Shown here: positions 1-5,948 of the stretch, piece by piece | How positions within the stretch are numbered: the stretch's first letter is position 1 | How the letters are laid out: each line of letters starts with the position of its first letter | DNA from: Chloroflexota bacterium | GTDB lineage: Bacteria; Chloroflexota; Anaerolineae; Anaerolineales; Villigracilaceae | Direction: 5' to 3' | Assembly (NCBI GenBank): GCA_021796155.1 | Contig: JAJYOO010000106.1 | Coordinates: 1-7,440 of the forward strand | Length of the DNA stretch: 7,440 nucleotides | The notes under the pieces: generated by a model | Told to the model about the DNA's origin: nothing | Seen by the model: the letters and a program-made list of their open reading frames with translations, nothing else | Databases searched by the model: none | Position numbers and translations under genes: made by a program

Positions 1-785
1 TGAATCAACCCTATACCATCGGCGGCATCAATCTTCTACCTGAAGAGGAAAAACGCAAAATCTATTCTGATTTGATTCCGCGCGAGCTATTGGAGCGCTT
101 CAACATTCCGCGCACGTTCGTCGATTCGCGGGGCCGTTCACTGATCAAAGCCAAATGGGCGCCGGGAAATCCATCCGTTGAGTTATCACTTTTTCATCAA
201 GCCGATTTTCCCGATCCACTCTTATACGGTCACATGACCGACACAATGAACGGTCAGGTGCATATCCTTTTATATATTTTGAACGATCCCGATTCGCCCC
301 GCTTCGATGTGGACAAAATGCCGGATGGCCGCGCCACGAAATTCGGCACGCTGATGCGGAATCTCGAAGCCGAGAAAGCGGCTCTCGAAGTGGGACTCAC
401 CCCCGGTCAGGTTCGACACGGATTACGTTTATTGGGTCCAGCCGTGATTGCGTTCGAGAACTTCGTCGAAGGGCTCGGACACGACATCTTTTTTACCGAG
501 CCGTTGTATTATCACAACGCGATCATCTTCGAGCGTTATGGATTTGCATACCAGCAGGGACGCAAATTGATGGAACGCATCCACGCTGGATTTTTACCGG
601 GCGGCGATTTAGTGAAGCAACTCGATGGCTCGACATTTCGACCGCGCGAAGCAATCAACAGCATCCGCCTGCGCTCGTGGGCCATTCACGATGGATTATT
701 GGGCGAACCGTTTACGAACGTGACGATGTATAAACGCATCGGCAAACACGCAGGCGTCAGCACTACAGAAGATACAAAGTGGTAA
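1..785 (+). CDS. Uncharacterised protein, start codon cut by the left window edge
   Basis: The reading frame is open from the first complete codon at position 3. The two bases before it are TG, so if the missing base is A, G or T the start codon lies exactly across the window edge. That would give a 261-residue protein beginning M-N-Q-P-Y-T-I-G-G. The first in-frame alternative start inside the window is a TTG at 72, which is less likely because the 23 codons before it read as ordinary protein (L-L-P-E-E-E-K-R-K). I do not recognise the family. The protein looks soluble, with no signal peptide or membrane segment. Around residues 75-105 is a mixed aromatic/acidic stretch, including H-M-T-D-T-M-N-G-Q-V-H. 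The stretch N-A-I-I-F-E-R-Y-G-F-A-Y near residues 172-183 resembles the motif B end of GNAT acetyltransferases (N-x-x-A-x-x-x-Y-x-x-x-G-F), but no acetyl-CoA loop (R/Q-x-x-G-x-G/A) is visible, so this is only a weak hint. Codon use matches the GC-richer genes to the right. It stops with TAA at 783-785 and converges on the next gene. Confidence 0.8.
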   Translation, partial: NQPYTIGGINLLPEEEKRKIYSDLIPRELLERFNIPRTFVDSRGRSLIKAKWAPGNPSVELSLFHQADFPDPLLYGHMTDTMNGQVHILLYILNDPDSPRFDVDKMPDGRATKFGTLMRNLEAEKAALEVGLTPGQVRHGLRLLGPAVIAFENFVEGLGHDIFFTEPLYYHNAIIFERYGFAYQQGRKLMERIHAGFLPGGDLVKQLDGSTFRPREAINSIRLRSWAIHDGLLGEPFTNVTMYKRIGKHAGVSTTEDTKW

Positions 786-933
786 TTGAGTAACTGAATC
801 CGAAGTTACGAGGAACCGGACACGAAAGAAATTGTTGCTCTCGCTCTTTGGAGTTGAGAATTCTTGACTGAACGATTTAGCAGAGAGAATTTATAAGATC
901 GCTATGTTGCCAAAACTACCTCAGGGCAGGTCG

Positions 934-2661
934 TCACTTTACACGGCTAATCTTATACAACACCATATTCGTATAAATGCCAGTGCCAAGGCCAGGGTAA
1001 TCGACAGCATATACCGGATCTGCCCTCACCACTACGCCAGTATGATTTCCAATGAATTGCAACACGTCGCTTATCAAAGATTGGCGAGTCATAAAGTAGA
1101 CATTGTCTTTCGAATATAAGGCGGTCAGCAACGGATACGCATCGTATTGTTGGAGCGCAGCATCATACGGCGGAGAAAACGCCAACCAGCCCATCTCAAG
1201 CACCTGAATACTTGGAAAGTCCAGTATCATTGGATCTGACCATTCCAATGGAATGCCGTTTGCTGGAATAACGATAAGGGCATTCTGCTGAAGTTTGCCT
1301 TGGGTCTGCAACTCGCTAAGACTTGACGTAATTTTCCTATAAACCGACTGCTCCTCTTCATTTGTCCGCGAAACACTGGCAGCCTGTGCAATTGTCAAAA
1401 GAAGGGTCACAACGAGGAAACTTGGAACCGCCAGCGCTTCGAACCGCTTTAGAAAATTTCCGATTCGCTGTGGTAAGGAAAACGGACCGCTACTCAACTT
1501 CGACCAGACGACCGTGAAGAAGCCGAACACAAACACCGTGTCAAGAAAAGAATACCAGACCTGCGGCGGGAGTTTTCGCGTCCATATTAGGAGTGTAGCC
1601 AAGACCCAAACACTGAAGAGCAGTAATAATAAGGGGGCAGTAATGTGACGCAGCAGCGGATGGATAGACACAATCAACAAGCTAATAACAATTAGAAACA
1701 CGTAGCCATAAGATACAGCGGCTGTGCTGCCTGGATTGAGATAAAAATAGAAATGGGACAGTAAAGTACTGCCAAGATCACTTTCGGTTCCCGGAACGTG
1801 ATTTATGAGATACTGAAGATTGGTCTGTGAAAAAGTCTTTTCATCTGAAATGAACCAATTTGAGAACATTTCATAATCAATCTCGTTCCAGCCAATTTGT
1901 TTGCCCGCACTTAGAATGCTTGCCTGATGAATTCGAGGAGTATCATGAATCAGGGTTCTCGCATAATTATAGGCATAAAAAGAATCCCACTCCGATGACG
2001 ATTGAACATAAATCCTGTTGAATAAATATCCTCCAAACACGGTAAATCCAAGAATGGCAGATGAAATAATCAGACTCTTCAACCTAAACAAACGACGCAT
2101 AAACACAAGGGGCAAAATAATTGAAAGTAAAACAAGTGGAACGGTCTCTATCCGAATCAGACTGGACACAAAGATCAAGGTACCCCCCAAAAGATACAAC
2201 CATCTTTGGGCAGCAAATTTCAAATACGCAGCGTAGAGCATCGAGCAAAAACCCGCAATTGCAGCAAAGGCCGCAATCATTGTATATGTAATGCTGAGGA
2301 GCAGAAAACCATCTACTCGCAGAACAATCAATACAACCATGGCTTTCCATTTAACTGTCAGCGGCAAAGATAGAATGAGATAAACTAAGCACCAAACTGA
2401 AACAACATTGACAGCAACAAACAGCCAGAATTCCCAGTTTATGTTGGTAGGCAAGCGGTACAGCAGATTCAACAAAAATCCCAGGATTACATTGCTGAAA
2501 ACCAGGAATGGAACGGACTTCCCTCCTAAATAGCCAGAAGCCAACGAAATAATAGAAATATCGTCATCTAATAGATAACCAGGTTGGAAGATGAACAAAT
2601 ATAAAGCAAAGAACGAGACTATGCAGAAAAGTGAAATGAGCCACTTTTGATTGAGTCTCAT
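934..2661 (-). CDS. Polytopic membrane protein, GT-C glycosyltransferase-like
   Basis: A 575-residue protein (ATG start at 2661) with about 12 hydrophobic segments in two blocks, residues about 6-214 and 316-428. Between them is a polar loop of about 100 residues, and a soluble tail of about 145 residues ends the protein. Just after the first membrane segment is the acidic triplet D-D-D (residues 32-34, in Y-L-L-D-D-D-I-S). An acidic motif in the first outer loop is the hallmark of GT-C enzymes, which move sugars from lipid-phosphate donors outside the cytoplasmic membrane. Function is inferred from this architecture only; O-antigen or wall-polymer ligases and non-enzymatic membrane proteins are alternatives. 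The frame stays open to a GTG at 2757, but the extra 32 residues are polar and precede a typical N-terminal membrane anchor (M-R-L-N-Q-K-W-L-I), so ATG 2661 is preferred. No clear Shine-Dalgarno precedes either start. The gene is plainly more AT-rich than its neighbours, with frequent ATT/ATA, AAT and AGA codons, and sits alone between convergent gene 1 and tRNA-Ser. Confidence 0.8.
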   Translation of the reverse strand: MRLNQKWLISLFCIVSFFALYLFIFQPGYLLDDDISIISLASGYLGGKSVPFLVFSNVILGFLLNLLYRLPTNINWEFWLFVAVNVVSVWCLVYLILSLPLTVKWKAMVVLIVLRVDGFLLLSITYTMIAAFAAIAGFCSMLYAAYLKFAAQRWLYLLGGTLIFVSSLIRIETVPLVLLSIILPLVFMRRLFRLKSLIISSAILGFTVFGGYLFNRIYVQSSSEWDSFYAYNYARTLIHDTPRIHQASILSAGKQIGWNEIDYEMFSNWFISDEKTFSQTNLQYLINHVPGTESDLGSTLLSHFYFYLNPGSTAAVSYGYVFLIVISLLIVSIHPLLRHITAPLLLLLFSVWVLATLLIWTRKLPPQVWYSFLDTVFVFGFFTVVWSKLSSGPFSLPQRIGNFLKRFEALAVPSFLVVTLLLTIAQAASVSRTNEEEQSVYRKITSSLSELQTQGKLQQNALIVIPANGIPLEWSDPMILDFPSIQVLEMGWLAFSPPYDAALQQYDAYPLLTALYSKDNVYFMTRQSLISDVLQFIGNHTGVVVRADPVYAVDYPGLGTGIYTNMVLYKISRVK

Positions 2662-2777
2662 GAATTGCGATGATGCAATTGACTTATTCGCGGATAGAAA
2701 GCCCCCTAAATGGACCTTATCCTTCACCTGTCGAGAGTTATAAGTAAGACGAAACACAATAGCCCCAAATTATTCAG

Positions 2778-2865
2778 CGGAGAGGGAGGGATTCGAACCC
2801 TCGGTAGACACGAGGCCCACAACGGTTTTCGAGACCGTCCCATTCAACCACTCTGGCACCTCTCC
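2778..2865 (-). tRNA. tRNA-Ser, anticodon CGA
   Basis: An 88-nt class II tRNA read on the minus strand. The acceptor stem pairs GGAGAGG (2865-2859) with CCTCTCC (2785-2779), followed by discriminator G at 2778. The anticodon stem ACGGT/ACCGT closes a 7-base loop, C-T-C-G-A-A-A, placing anticodon CGA at 2831-2829, which reads UCG serine codons. The long variable arm can form a 6-bp stem (GTGGGC with GTCTAC, two G-U pairs), as expected for serine tRNAs. The T arm is GAGGG-TTCGAAT-CCCTC. The bases after the discriminator are CTG, so CCA is not encoded and must be added by nucleotidyltransferase. The gene starts 22 bp after the stop codon of the beta-CASP gene on the same strand, so read-through from that operon could also supply it. 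Confidence 0.97.
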
Positions 2866-2879
2866 AAACAGCGCGGCGA

Positions 2880-2885
2880 ATTATA
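2880..2885 (-). promoter_or_regulatory. -10 box of the tRNA-Ser promoter
   Basis: A perfect TATAAT on the minus strand lies 14 bp before the tRNA 5' end. Transcription would start about 7 bp downstream, leaving a leader of roughly 8 nt for RNase P to remove. The box sits in the 22-bp gap after the beta-CASP stop codon. At normal spacing the -35 region falls inside the end of that gene and shows no good TTGACA match (best is TTCGAG at 15 bp), so the call rests on the -10 box and its position. The same 9-mer, GGATATAAT, occurs before the RNase D gene. Confidence 0.5.
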
Positions 2886-2887
2886 TC

Positions 2888-4279
2888 CTAGATTTCCACG
2901 CTCGAATGCAGTTCAGGATAATAAATTTCGCGCAAGCCCTGCTCTTTGAGTTTGCCCATCAACGTTGTGGCAGGCTTCGTTTCGCCGTGGACGAGGAAAA
3001 CCTTTTTGACTTGACTCTTGACCGTCGCGGCGTACTTGATCAGCAAATCCTGGCCAGCATGGCCGGAGAGTCCGCCAATCGTTTCAACGCGCGCCTTGAC
3101 GTCATACGGCTCGCCAAAAATCCGGACATGCTTTTCGCGGTCCGCAAGACGGCGTCCCAACGTATCGGGCGCAGTCCAACCGACGATCAAAATGGTGTTA
3201 TTGGGATTCTCGATGTTATTGCGTAGATGATGAAGGATGCGTCCTGCTTCCGCCATACCCGAAGCGGAGATGATAATCATCGGGTCTTTGCGTTCGTTCA
3301 GCGCCTTCGACTCATCCACAGAATGAGTGTACGTCAACTGTTTGAAGTCCAGCGCGGGATGTTTTTCCTTTTTGATGAATTCATTCGTTTCTTCGTCCAG
3401 GCATTCCGGATGTTTGCGGAAAATATCCGAAGCGTGAACCGCCAACGGACTATCCACATAGACCGGCACGGGCTTTACGCCGTCGCTCATCATCTCATTC
3501 AAATAGAAAACCAATTCCTGTGTGCGGCCAATGGCAAACGATGGGACAATGACTTTCCCACCGCGGTTGATTGTCTCTGAAACGACTTGCCGGAATTCAT
3601 CGAATGCCAAACGCGGGTCGTCATGCGATTTGTCGCCGTAGGTTGATTCCATCAGCAAATAATCCGCGCCTTCGGGCATGATCGGATCGCGCAACAACGG
3701 CAACCCATAGCGTCCAATATCGCCCGAAAACCAAAAGCGGAATTTGTGTCCATGCTCATTGATGTCCAATGAGACCGCTGCCGAACCGAGAATATGTCCC
3801 GCTTCCCAAAAACGGGCGACCACGCCGGGGGCCACTTCAAAGGATTGGTCATAATCCATCCCTTTGAAATGTTCAGCCACATGTTCTGCATCGGCTTCCG
3901 TATAAAGCGGTTCAATGGGGCCATCGCCGCGGCGCGATTGTTTTCTGTTGACGAATTCCGCGTCCGCTTCCTGGATGTGGCCGGAGTCGCGGAGCATTAC
4001 GTCGGCCAGGTCCGCGGTTGCGTGCGTGGCATAGATTGGCCCTTCATAACCATTCTTGATTAGATGCGGCAGGTTGCCGCTATGATCAATATGCGCGTGC
4101 GAAAGGATTACCGCGTCGATTTTACGCGCGTCAAAGGGAAAATTGCGGTTACGGAAATATGTTTCTTCGCGATGGCCCTGAAACAGCCCGCATTCGAGCA
4201 AAATCGTCTTGCCATTGATCTCCAATAAATGCTGCGAGCCGGTAACCGTTTGCGCCGCGCCGTCAAAAGTAATCCGCAT
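2888..4279 (-). CDS. Metallo-beta-lactamase/beta-CASP ribonuclease (CPSF-73-like)
   Basis: A 463-residue cytoplasmic zinc-dependent ribonuclease of the group that includes eukaryotic CPSF-73 and Thermus TTHA0252 and cleaves single-stranded RNA. The metallo-beta-lactamase core is complete. Metal ligands are H-A-H-I-D-H at 61-66, His162 in G-H-I-L-G-S-A, and Asp187 in S-G-D-I-G. The beta-CASP domain is inserted at about residues 211-400, starting with motif A, E-S-T-Y-G (211-215), then P-S-F-A-I-G-R-T-Q-E (246-255) and S-A-S-G-M-A-E-A-G-R (338-347). Motif B is S-G-H-A-G with His407, and motif C is H-G-E with His431. No KH or other RNA-binding extension is present, unlike archaeal aCPSF1, and length is close to that of TTHA0252. 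Start choice is firm: GGGAGG lies 5 bp before the ATG, and the ATG follows the RNase D stop (TGA) by one base. The product probably acts with RNase D in RNA maturation or decay; the substrate is not evident from sequence. Confidence 0.95.
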   Translation of the reverse strand: MRITFDGAAQTVTGSQHLLEINGKTILLECGLFQGHREETYFRNRNFPFDARKIDAVILSHAHIDHSGNLPHLIKNGYEGPIYATHATADLADVMLRDSGHIQEADAEFVNRKQSRRGDGPIEPLYTEADAEHVAEHFKGMDYDQSFEVAPGVVARFWEAGHILGSAAVSLDINEHGHKFRFWFSGDIGRYGLPLLRDPIMPEGADYLLMESTYGDKSHDDPRLAFDEFRQVVSETINRGGKVIVPSFAIGRTQELVFYLNEMMSDGVKPVPVYVDSPLAVHASDIFRKHPECLDEETNEFIKKEKHPALDFKQLTYTHSVDESKALNERKDPMIIISASGMAEAGRILHHLRNNIENPNNTILIVGWTAPDTLGRRLADREKHVRIFGEPYDVKARVETIGGLSGHAGQDLLIKYAATVKSQVKKVFLVHGETKPATTLMGKLKEQGLREIYYPELHSSVEI

Positions 4280-4280
4280 T

Positions 4281-5399
4281 TCAGCCTCCCAACACTTTCA
4301 AAATTTGTGAACCAAACCGGGCCAATCGCCACGGTGAGCATTGCATGATCTTTGCCAAGTCTTCAGGACCGCGTTCGGCCAGTGCCAGCAGAAGCGACCG
4401 CGGCAGGACGACATCTGATTCGACATCCATTTCTTCTGCGGCTTTCTTGCGCCATTTCTTCAATTTATCGAGACGTTTTATGTACGCATCATCCGGACGT
4501 TGAGGCGGGATCCGTTGCACGAGCGGGCCTTTCATCCCACGCTTCACCGCCGAAAGAATCGCTTCGCCCCAATATTGCATTTGCCGCGATGTGAGTCCAA
4601 CTTCTTTTAGATCGTCCATGCTCGATGGCTTCGCTTTGGCAATGACCATCAAACGCTCATCGCTCAAAACTTTGAATGTTGGACGATCCAATTGCGCGGC
4701 CATTTGCTCGCGGAAAGCCGTCAATTCGTTCAGGATGGTCAGGTCGCGCAGGGTCAAATCGCGGCGAGAACTGAACCGCGTCCAATACGGCGATTCGACT
4801 TTGGGCTTGGATCCGTTCGCCGCGCAGCCCATCCGAAAATCCTCCTGGGCAAGCGGCCAAAGTTCCTTTTCGACAAGTTCAACTTTTAGCAGATCACGCA
4901 ACGGGATGAGGTAATGCGTATCGAGGCGCGCATAAAGCAACAGGTCACGCGAGAGCGGACGCACTGCCCAATCGGCTTTCTGGAATCGCTTGTTGACTTT
5001 CACTCCAAACTTGTCTTCGAGCAGACGATCCAGTCCGGCCAGTTTGCGGCCAAGGATTCGTCCGGCCTGCATCGTATCGAAGAGATTACAGAATTCAAAT
5101 CCGTAATCGCGCCGCAGACAGATGAGATCGTATTCCAACGCGTGGAAAATTTTCTCGATGCGCGGGCTGGCAAAAATTGGGGCAAGCGCGTCGAGGCTGT
5201 CGAACGCAAACGGATCGAGGATGTAATCGGTTTGTGGCGTGGAAAATTGAATCAAGCACACGCGCTCGCGATATGCGTGCAGGCTGTTCGACTCGGTATC
5301 CACTGCAATGCGCGCCTGTCTATTGAGATCGAGAATCAGTCTTTCATATTCATCTGCGGTTTGGACAAGCACAGGCGGCGGCAATGTGTCGGAAGACAT
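4281..5399 (-). CDS. rnd: Ribonuclease D, 3'-5' exoribonuclease with two HRDC domains
   Basis: A 372-residue protein, close to the 375 residues of E. coli RNase D, which trims 3' ends of tRNA precursors and other small stable RNAs. The exonuclease domain (about 10-190) holds all DEDDy residues: Asp34 and Glu36 in V-D-T-E-S, Asp91 in H-A-L-E-Y-D-L, and Tyr156 with Asp160 in Y-A-R-L-D-T-H-Y-L. The first HRDC domain covers about 215-288 (L-N-E-L-T-A-F-R-E-Q-x-A with R-P x-F-K-V-L-S-D). A weaker second HRDC-like region covers about 305-372 and ends in L-A-R-F-G-S-Q-I-L. Both domains bind nucleic acid in this family. The ATG lies 8 bp after the acetyltransferase stop codon. There is no close Shine-Dalgarno, the nearest being GAGGGA about 13 bp away, whereas a TATAAT ends 7 bp before the ATG. 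Translation may therefore be coupled to the upstream gene or start on a leaderless message. The order GNAT-rnd-beta-CASP indicates one operon. Confidence 0.95.
   Translation of the reverse strand: MSSDTLPPPVLVQTADEYERLILDLNRQARIAVDTESNSLHAYRERVCLIQFSTPQTDYILDPFAFDSLDALAPIFASPRIEKIFHALEYDLICLRRDYGFEFCNLFDTMQAGRILGRKLAGLDRLLEDKFGVKVNKRFQKADWAVRPLSRDLLLYARLDTHYLIPLRDLLKVELVEKELWPLAQEDFRMGCAANGSKPKVESPYWTRFSSRRDLTLRDLTILNELTAFREQMAAQLDRPTFKVLSDERLMVIAKAKPSSMDDLKEVGLTSRQMQYWGEAILSAVKRGMKGPLVQRIPPQRPDDAYIKRLDKLKKWRKKAAEEMDVESDVVLPRSLLLALAERGPEDLAKIMQCSPWRLARFGSQILKVLGG
4285..4290 (-). promoter_or_regulatory. Shine-Dalgarno of the beta-CASP gene, inside the RNase D coding end
   Basis: GGGAGG on the minus strand, five of six bases matching AGGAGG, with a 5-base spacer (C-T-G-A-A) to the ATG at 4279. 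It overlaps the last codons of RNase D, just before its TGA. Ribosomes finishing RNase D therefore end on the next initiation site, which indicates translational coupling by termination-reinitiation. Confidence 0.85.
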
Positions 5400-5406
5400 G
5401 GTGCTG

Positions 5407-5412
5407 ATTATA
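5407..5412 (-). promoter_or_regulatory. Candidate internal -10 box before RNase D (possible leaderless start)
   Basis: A perfect TATAAT on the minus strand overlaps the acetyltransferase stop codon and ends exactly 7 bp before the RNase D ATG. If used, transcription would begin at or next to the ATG, giving a leaderless mRNA. It shares the 9-mer GGATATAAT with the tRNA-Ser box. No TTGACA-like -35 is seen at 16-18 bp, and the hexamer is partly coding, so it may be coincidental. Confidence 0.35.
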
Positions 5413-5845
5413 TCCCTCGTTCTTTTTCCATCACGATGGCGGCTTCGCCGTCGTTGTAATAAGCCTGCCAGACGTCAATGCGGCGATAACCTTCCTGCTC
5501 ATAAAGCCGGATCGCGCCGTCATTGGAGGCGCGTACCGAAAGCCGGACGCGCGGCGTTTTGAGTTTTGTTTCACACGCGTGCAGCAGGGCCCGTGCGATC
5601 CCTCGCCGTCGGAATTCGGGAAGCACGCCAATTGTAGCAATCCATGAGAAACCTTCCGATGGGCGCGGATCGCCAGCGACGAATCCAACCATGCGGCCAT
5701 CTTCCACAGCTTTCAATCGGGTAACATCCGGGAATGTCAGGACTGCAATAAGATCGAAGAACGGCCATGCATCTTTTTCAAAACAGGCATGTTCCCATTT
5801 ATTGAGCGCATTGAGGTCCAGCAGCGAAGCGTCTACGATTTCCAT
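5408..5845 (-). CDS. GNAT-family N-acetyltransferase, RimI-like
   Basis: A 145-residue single-domain acetyltransferase (ATG at 5845) that would move acetyl from acetyl-CoA to an amine. Motif A is clear: strand I-G-V at 72-74, then the pyrophosphate-binding loop R-R-R-G-I-A at 79-84, followed by helix R-A-L-L-H-A-C. Motif B is V-R-A-S-N-D-G-A-I-R-L-Y-E-Q-E-G-Y (104-120), and the tail has Y-Y-N-D-G-E-A-A-I-V-M. This matches RimI-type protein N-terminal acetyltransferases in layout and length. Asn108 and Tyr115 (the RimI acid) are present, but the position of the RimI catalytic Glu103 is serine (L-S-V-R instead of L-E-V-R), so the substrate is uncertain. An upstream in-frame ATG at 5887 would add 14 residues encoded by a terminator hairpin, so ATG 5845 is preferred; GAGGGG lies 8 bp before it. 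First gene of the operon with RNase D. Confidence 0.85.
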   Translation of the reverse strand: MEIVDASLLDLNALNKWEHACFEKDAWPFFDLIAVLTFPDVTRLKAVEDGRMVGFVAGDPRPSEGFSWIATIGVLPEFRRRGIARALLHACETKLKTPRVRLSVRASNDGAIRLYEQEGYRRIDVWQAYYNDGEAAIVMEKERGI

Positions 5846-5846
5846 G

Positions 5847-5876
5847 AAAAAAGCCCCTCGTGAGACGAGAGGCTTT
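5847..5876 (-). terminator. Intrinsic terminator hairpin directly abutting the acetyltransferase ATG
   Basis: On the minus strand the sequence forms a 12-bp stem (AAAGCCTCTCGT with ACGAGGGGCTTT, one U-G pair) around a CTC loop. It is followed by a run of T ending at 5847, then one C and the ATG. In the plus direction the U-G pair becomes a C-A mismatch and the downstream T-run is shorter, so it is oriented to stop minus-strand transcription arriving from the slipin gene, whose stop codon is about 73 bp upstream. The 3' arm contains GAGGGG (5859-5854), the only Shine-Dalgarno candidate for the acetyltransferase, so a folded hairpin would also hide the ribosome site. Confidence 0.8.
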
Positions 5877-5877
5877 G

Positions 5878-5886
5878 ATTGTATCA
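5878..5886 (-). promoter_or_regulatory. Candidate extended -10 promoter for the acetyltransferase operon
   Basis: Minus-strand TGATACAAT is an extended -10 element: TG, one base, then TACAAT with five of six bases of the consensus. No -35 match is seen at 16-18 bp, which extended -10 promoters can do without. Transcription would begin about 7 bp on, just at the foot of the terminator hairpin, so the whole leader of the mRNA would be that hairpin and its U-tract. Confidence 0.4.
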
Positions 5887-5898
5887 CTTGCTTTTATT

Positions 5899-5941
5899 TC
5901 TACGGCTTTCGTAGAGCAAGATAATATCTCGTTCTACGAAA
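5899..5941. repeat. Palindromic element with three alternately pairing arms
   Basis: The plus strand carries TCTACG (5899-5904), TTTCGTAGA (5907-5915) and TCTACGAAA (5933-5941). The second and third arms are perfect 9-bp inverted repeats. Their interior pairs on (G-U, C-G, one A-C mismatch, AGAT with ATCT), giving a hairpin of about 15 bp with a 3-base loop. The first and second arms can instead form a 6-bp hairpin with a 5-base loop, and the two folds exclude each other. It begins 8 bp after the slipin stop codon. No U-tract follows in the minus direction. It may be a dispersed REP-like palindrome, an mRNA 3'-end stabiliser, or part of a leader fold for the next operon. Confidence 0.6.
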
Positions 5942-5948
5942 ATCAATT

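Noticed and set aside
881..890. Possible short copy of the tRNA-Ser 3' end (GCAGAGAG against GCGGAGAG) as an attachment-site repeat
   Set aside because: The match is only a few bases with a mismatch and does not reach the T-loop; chance is sufficient.
864..897. TTGACT followed by TATAAG, resembling a plus-strand promoter in the convergent intergenic gap
   Set aside because: The 22-bp spacing is too long and no plausible plus-strand gene follows; it would only drive antisense RNA to the membrane protein gene. Kept out for lack of support.
786..933. Search for a terminator between the convergent gene 1 and membrane protein gene
   Set aside because: Only short pairings are present (a small palindrome around AGAATTCT and a TGCC/GGCA pair), none with a stable stem plus T-run. 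I see nothing callable in these 148 bp.
904..1119. Plus-strand ATG-led open frame of 71 codons
   Set aside because: It lies almost wholly antisense to the membrane protein gene, has no ribosome site, and its translation looks like low-complexity shadow sequence.
4914..5459. 181-codon plus-strand open frame opposite RNase D and the acetyltransferase end
   Set aside because: It is antisense to a well-supported RNase D with intact catalytic motifs and shows no recognisable protein features.
5846..5887. Longer acetyltransferase start at ATG 5887
   Set aside because: The 14 added residues are encoded by the terminator stem and T-run, they do not belong to the GNAT fold, and no ribosome site precedes this ATG.
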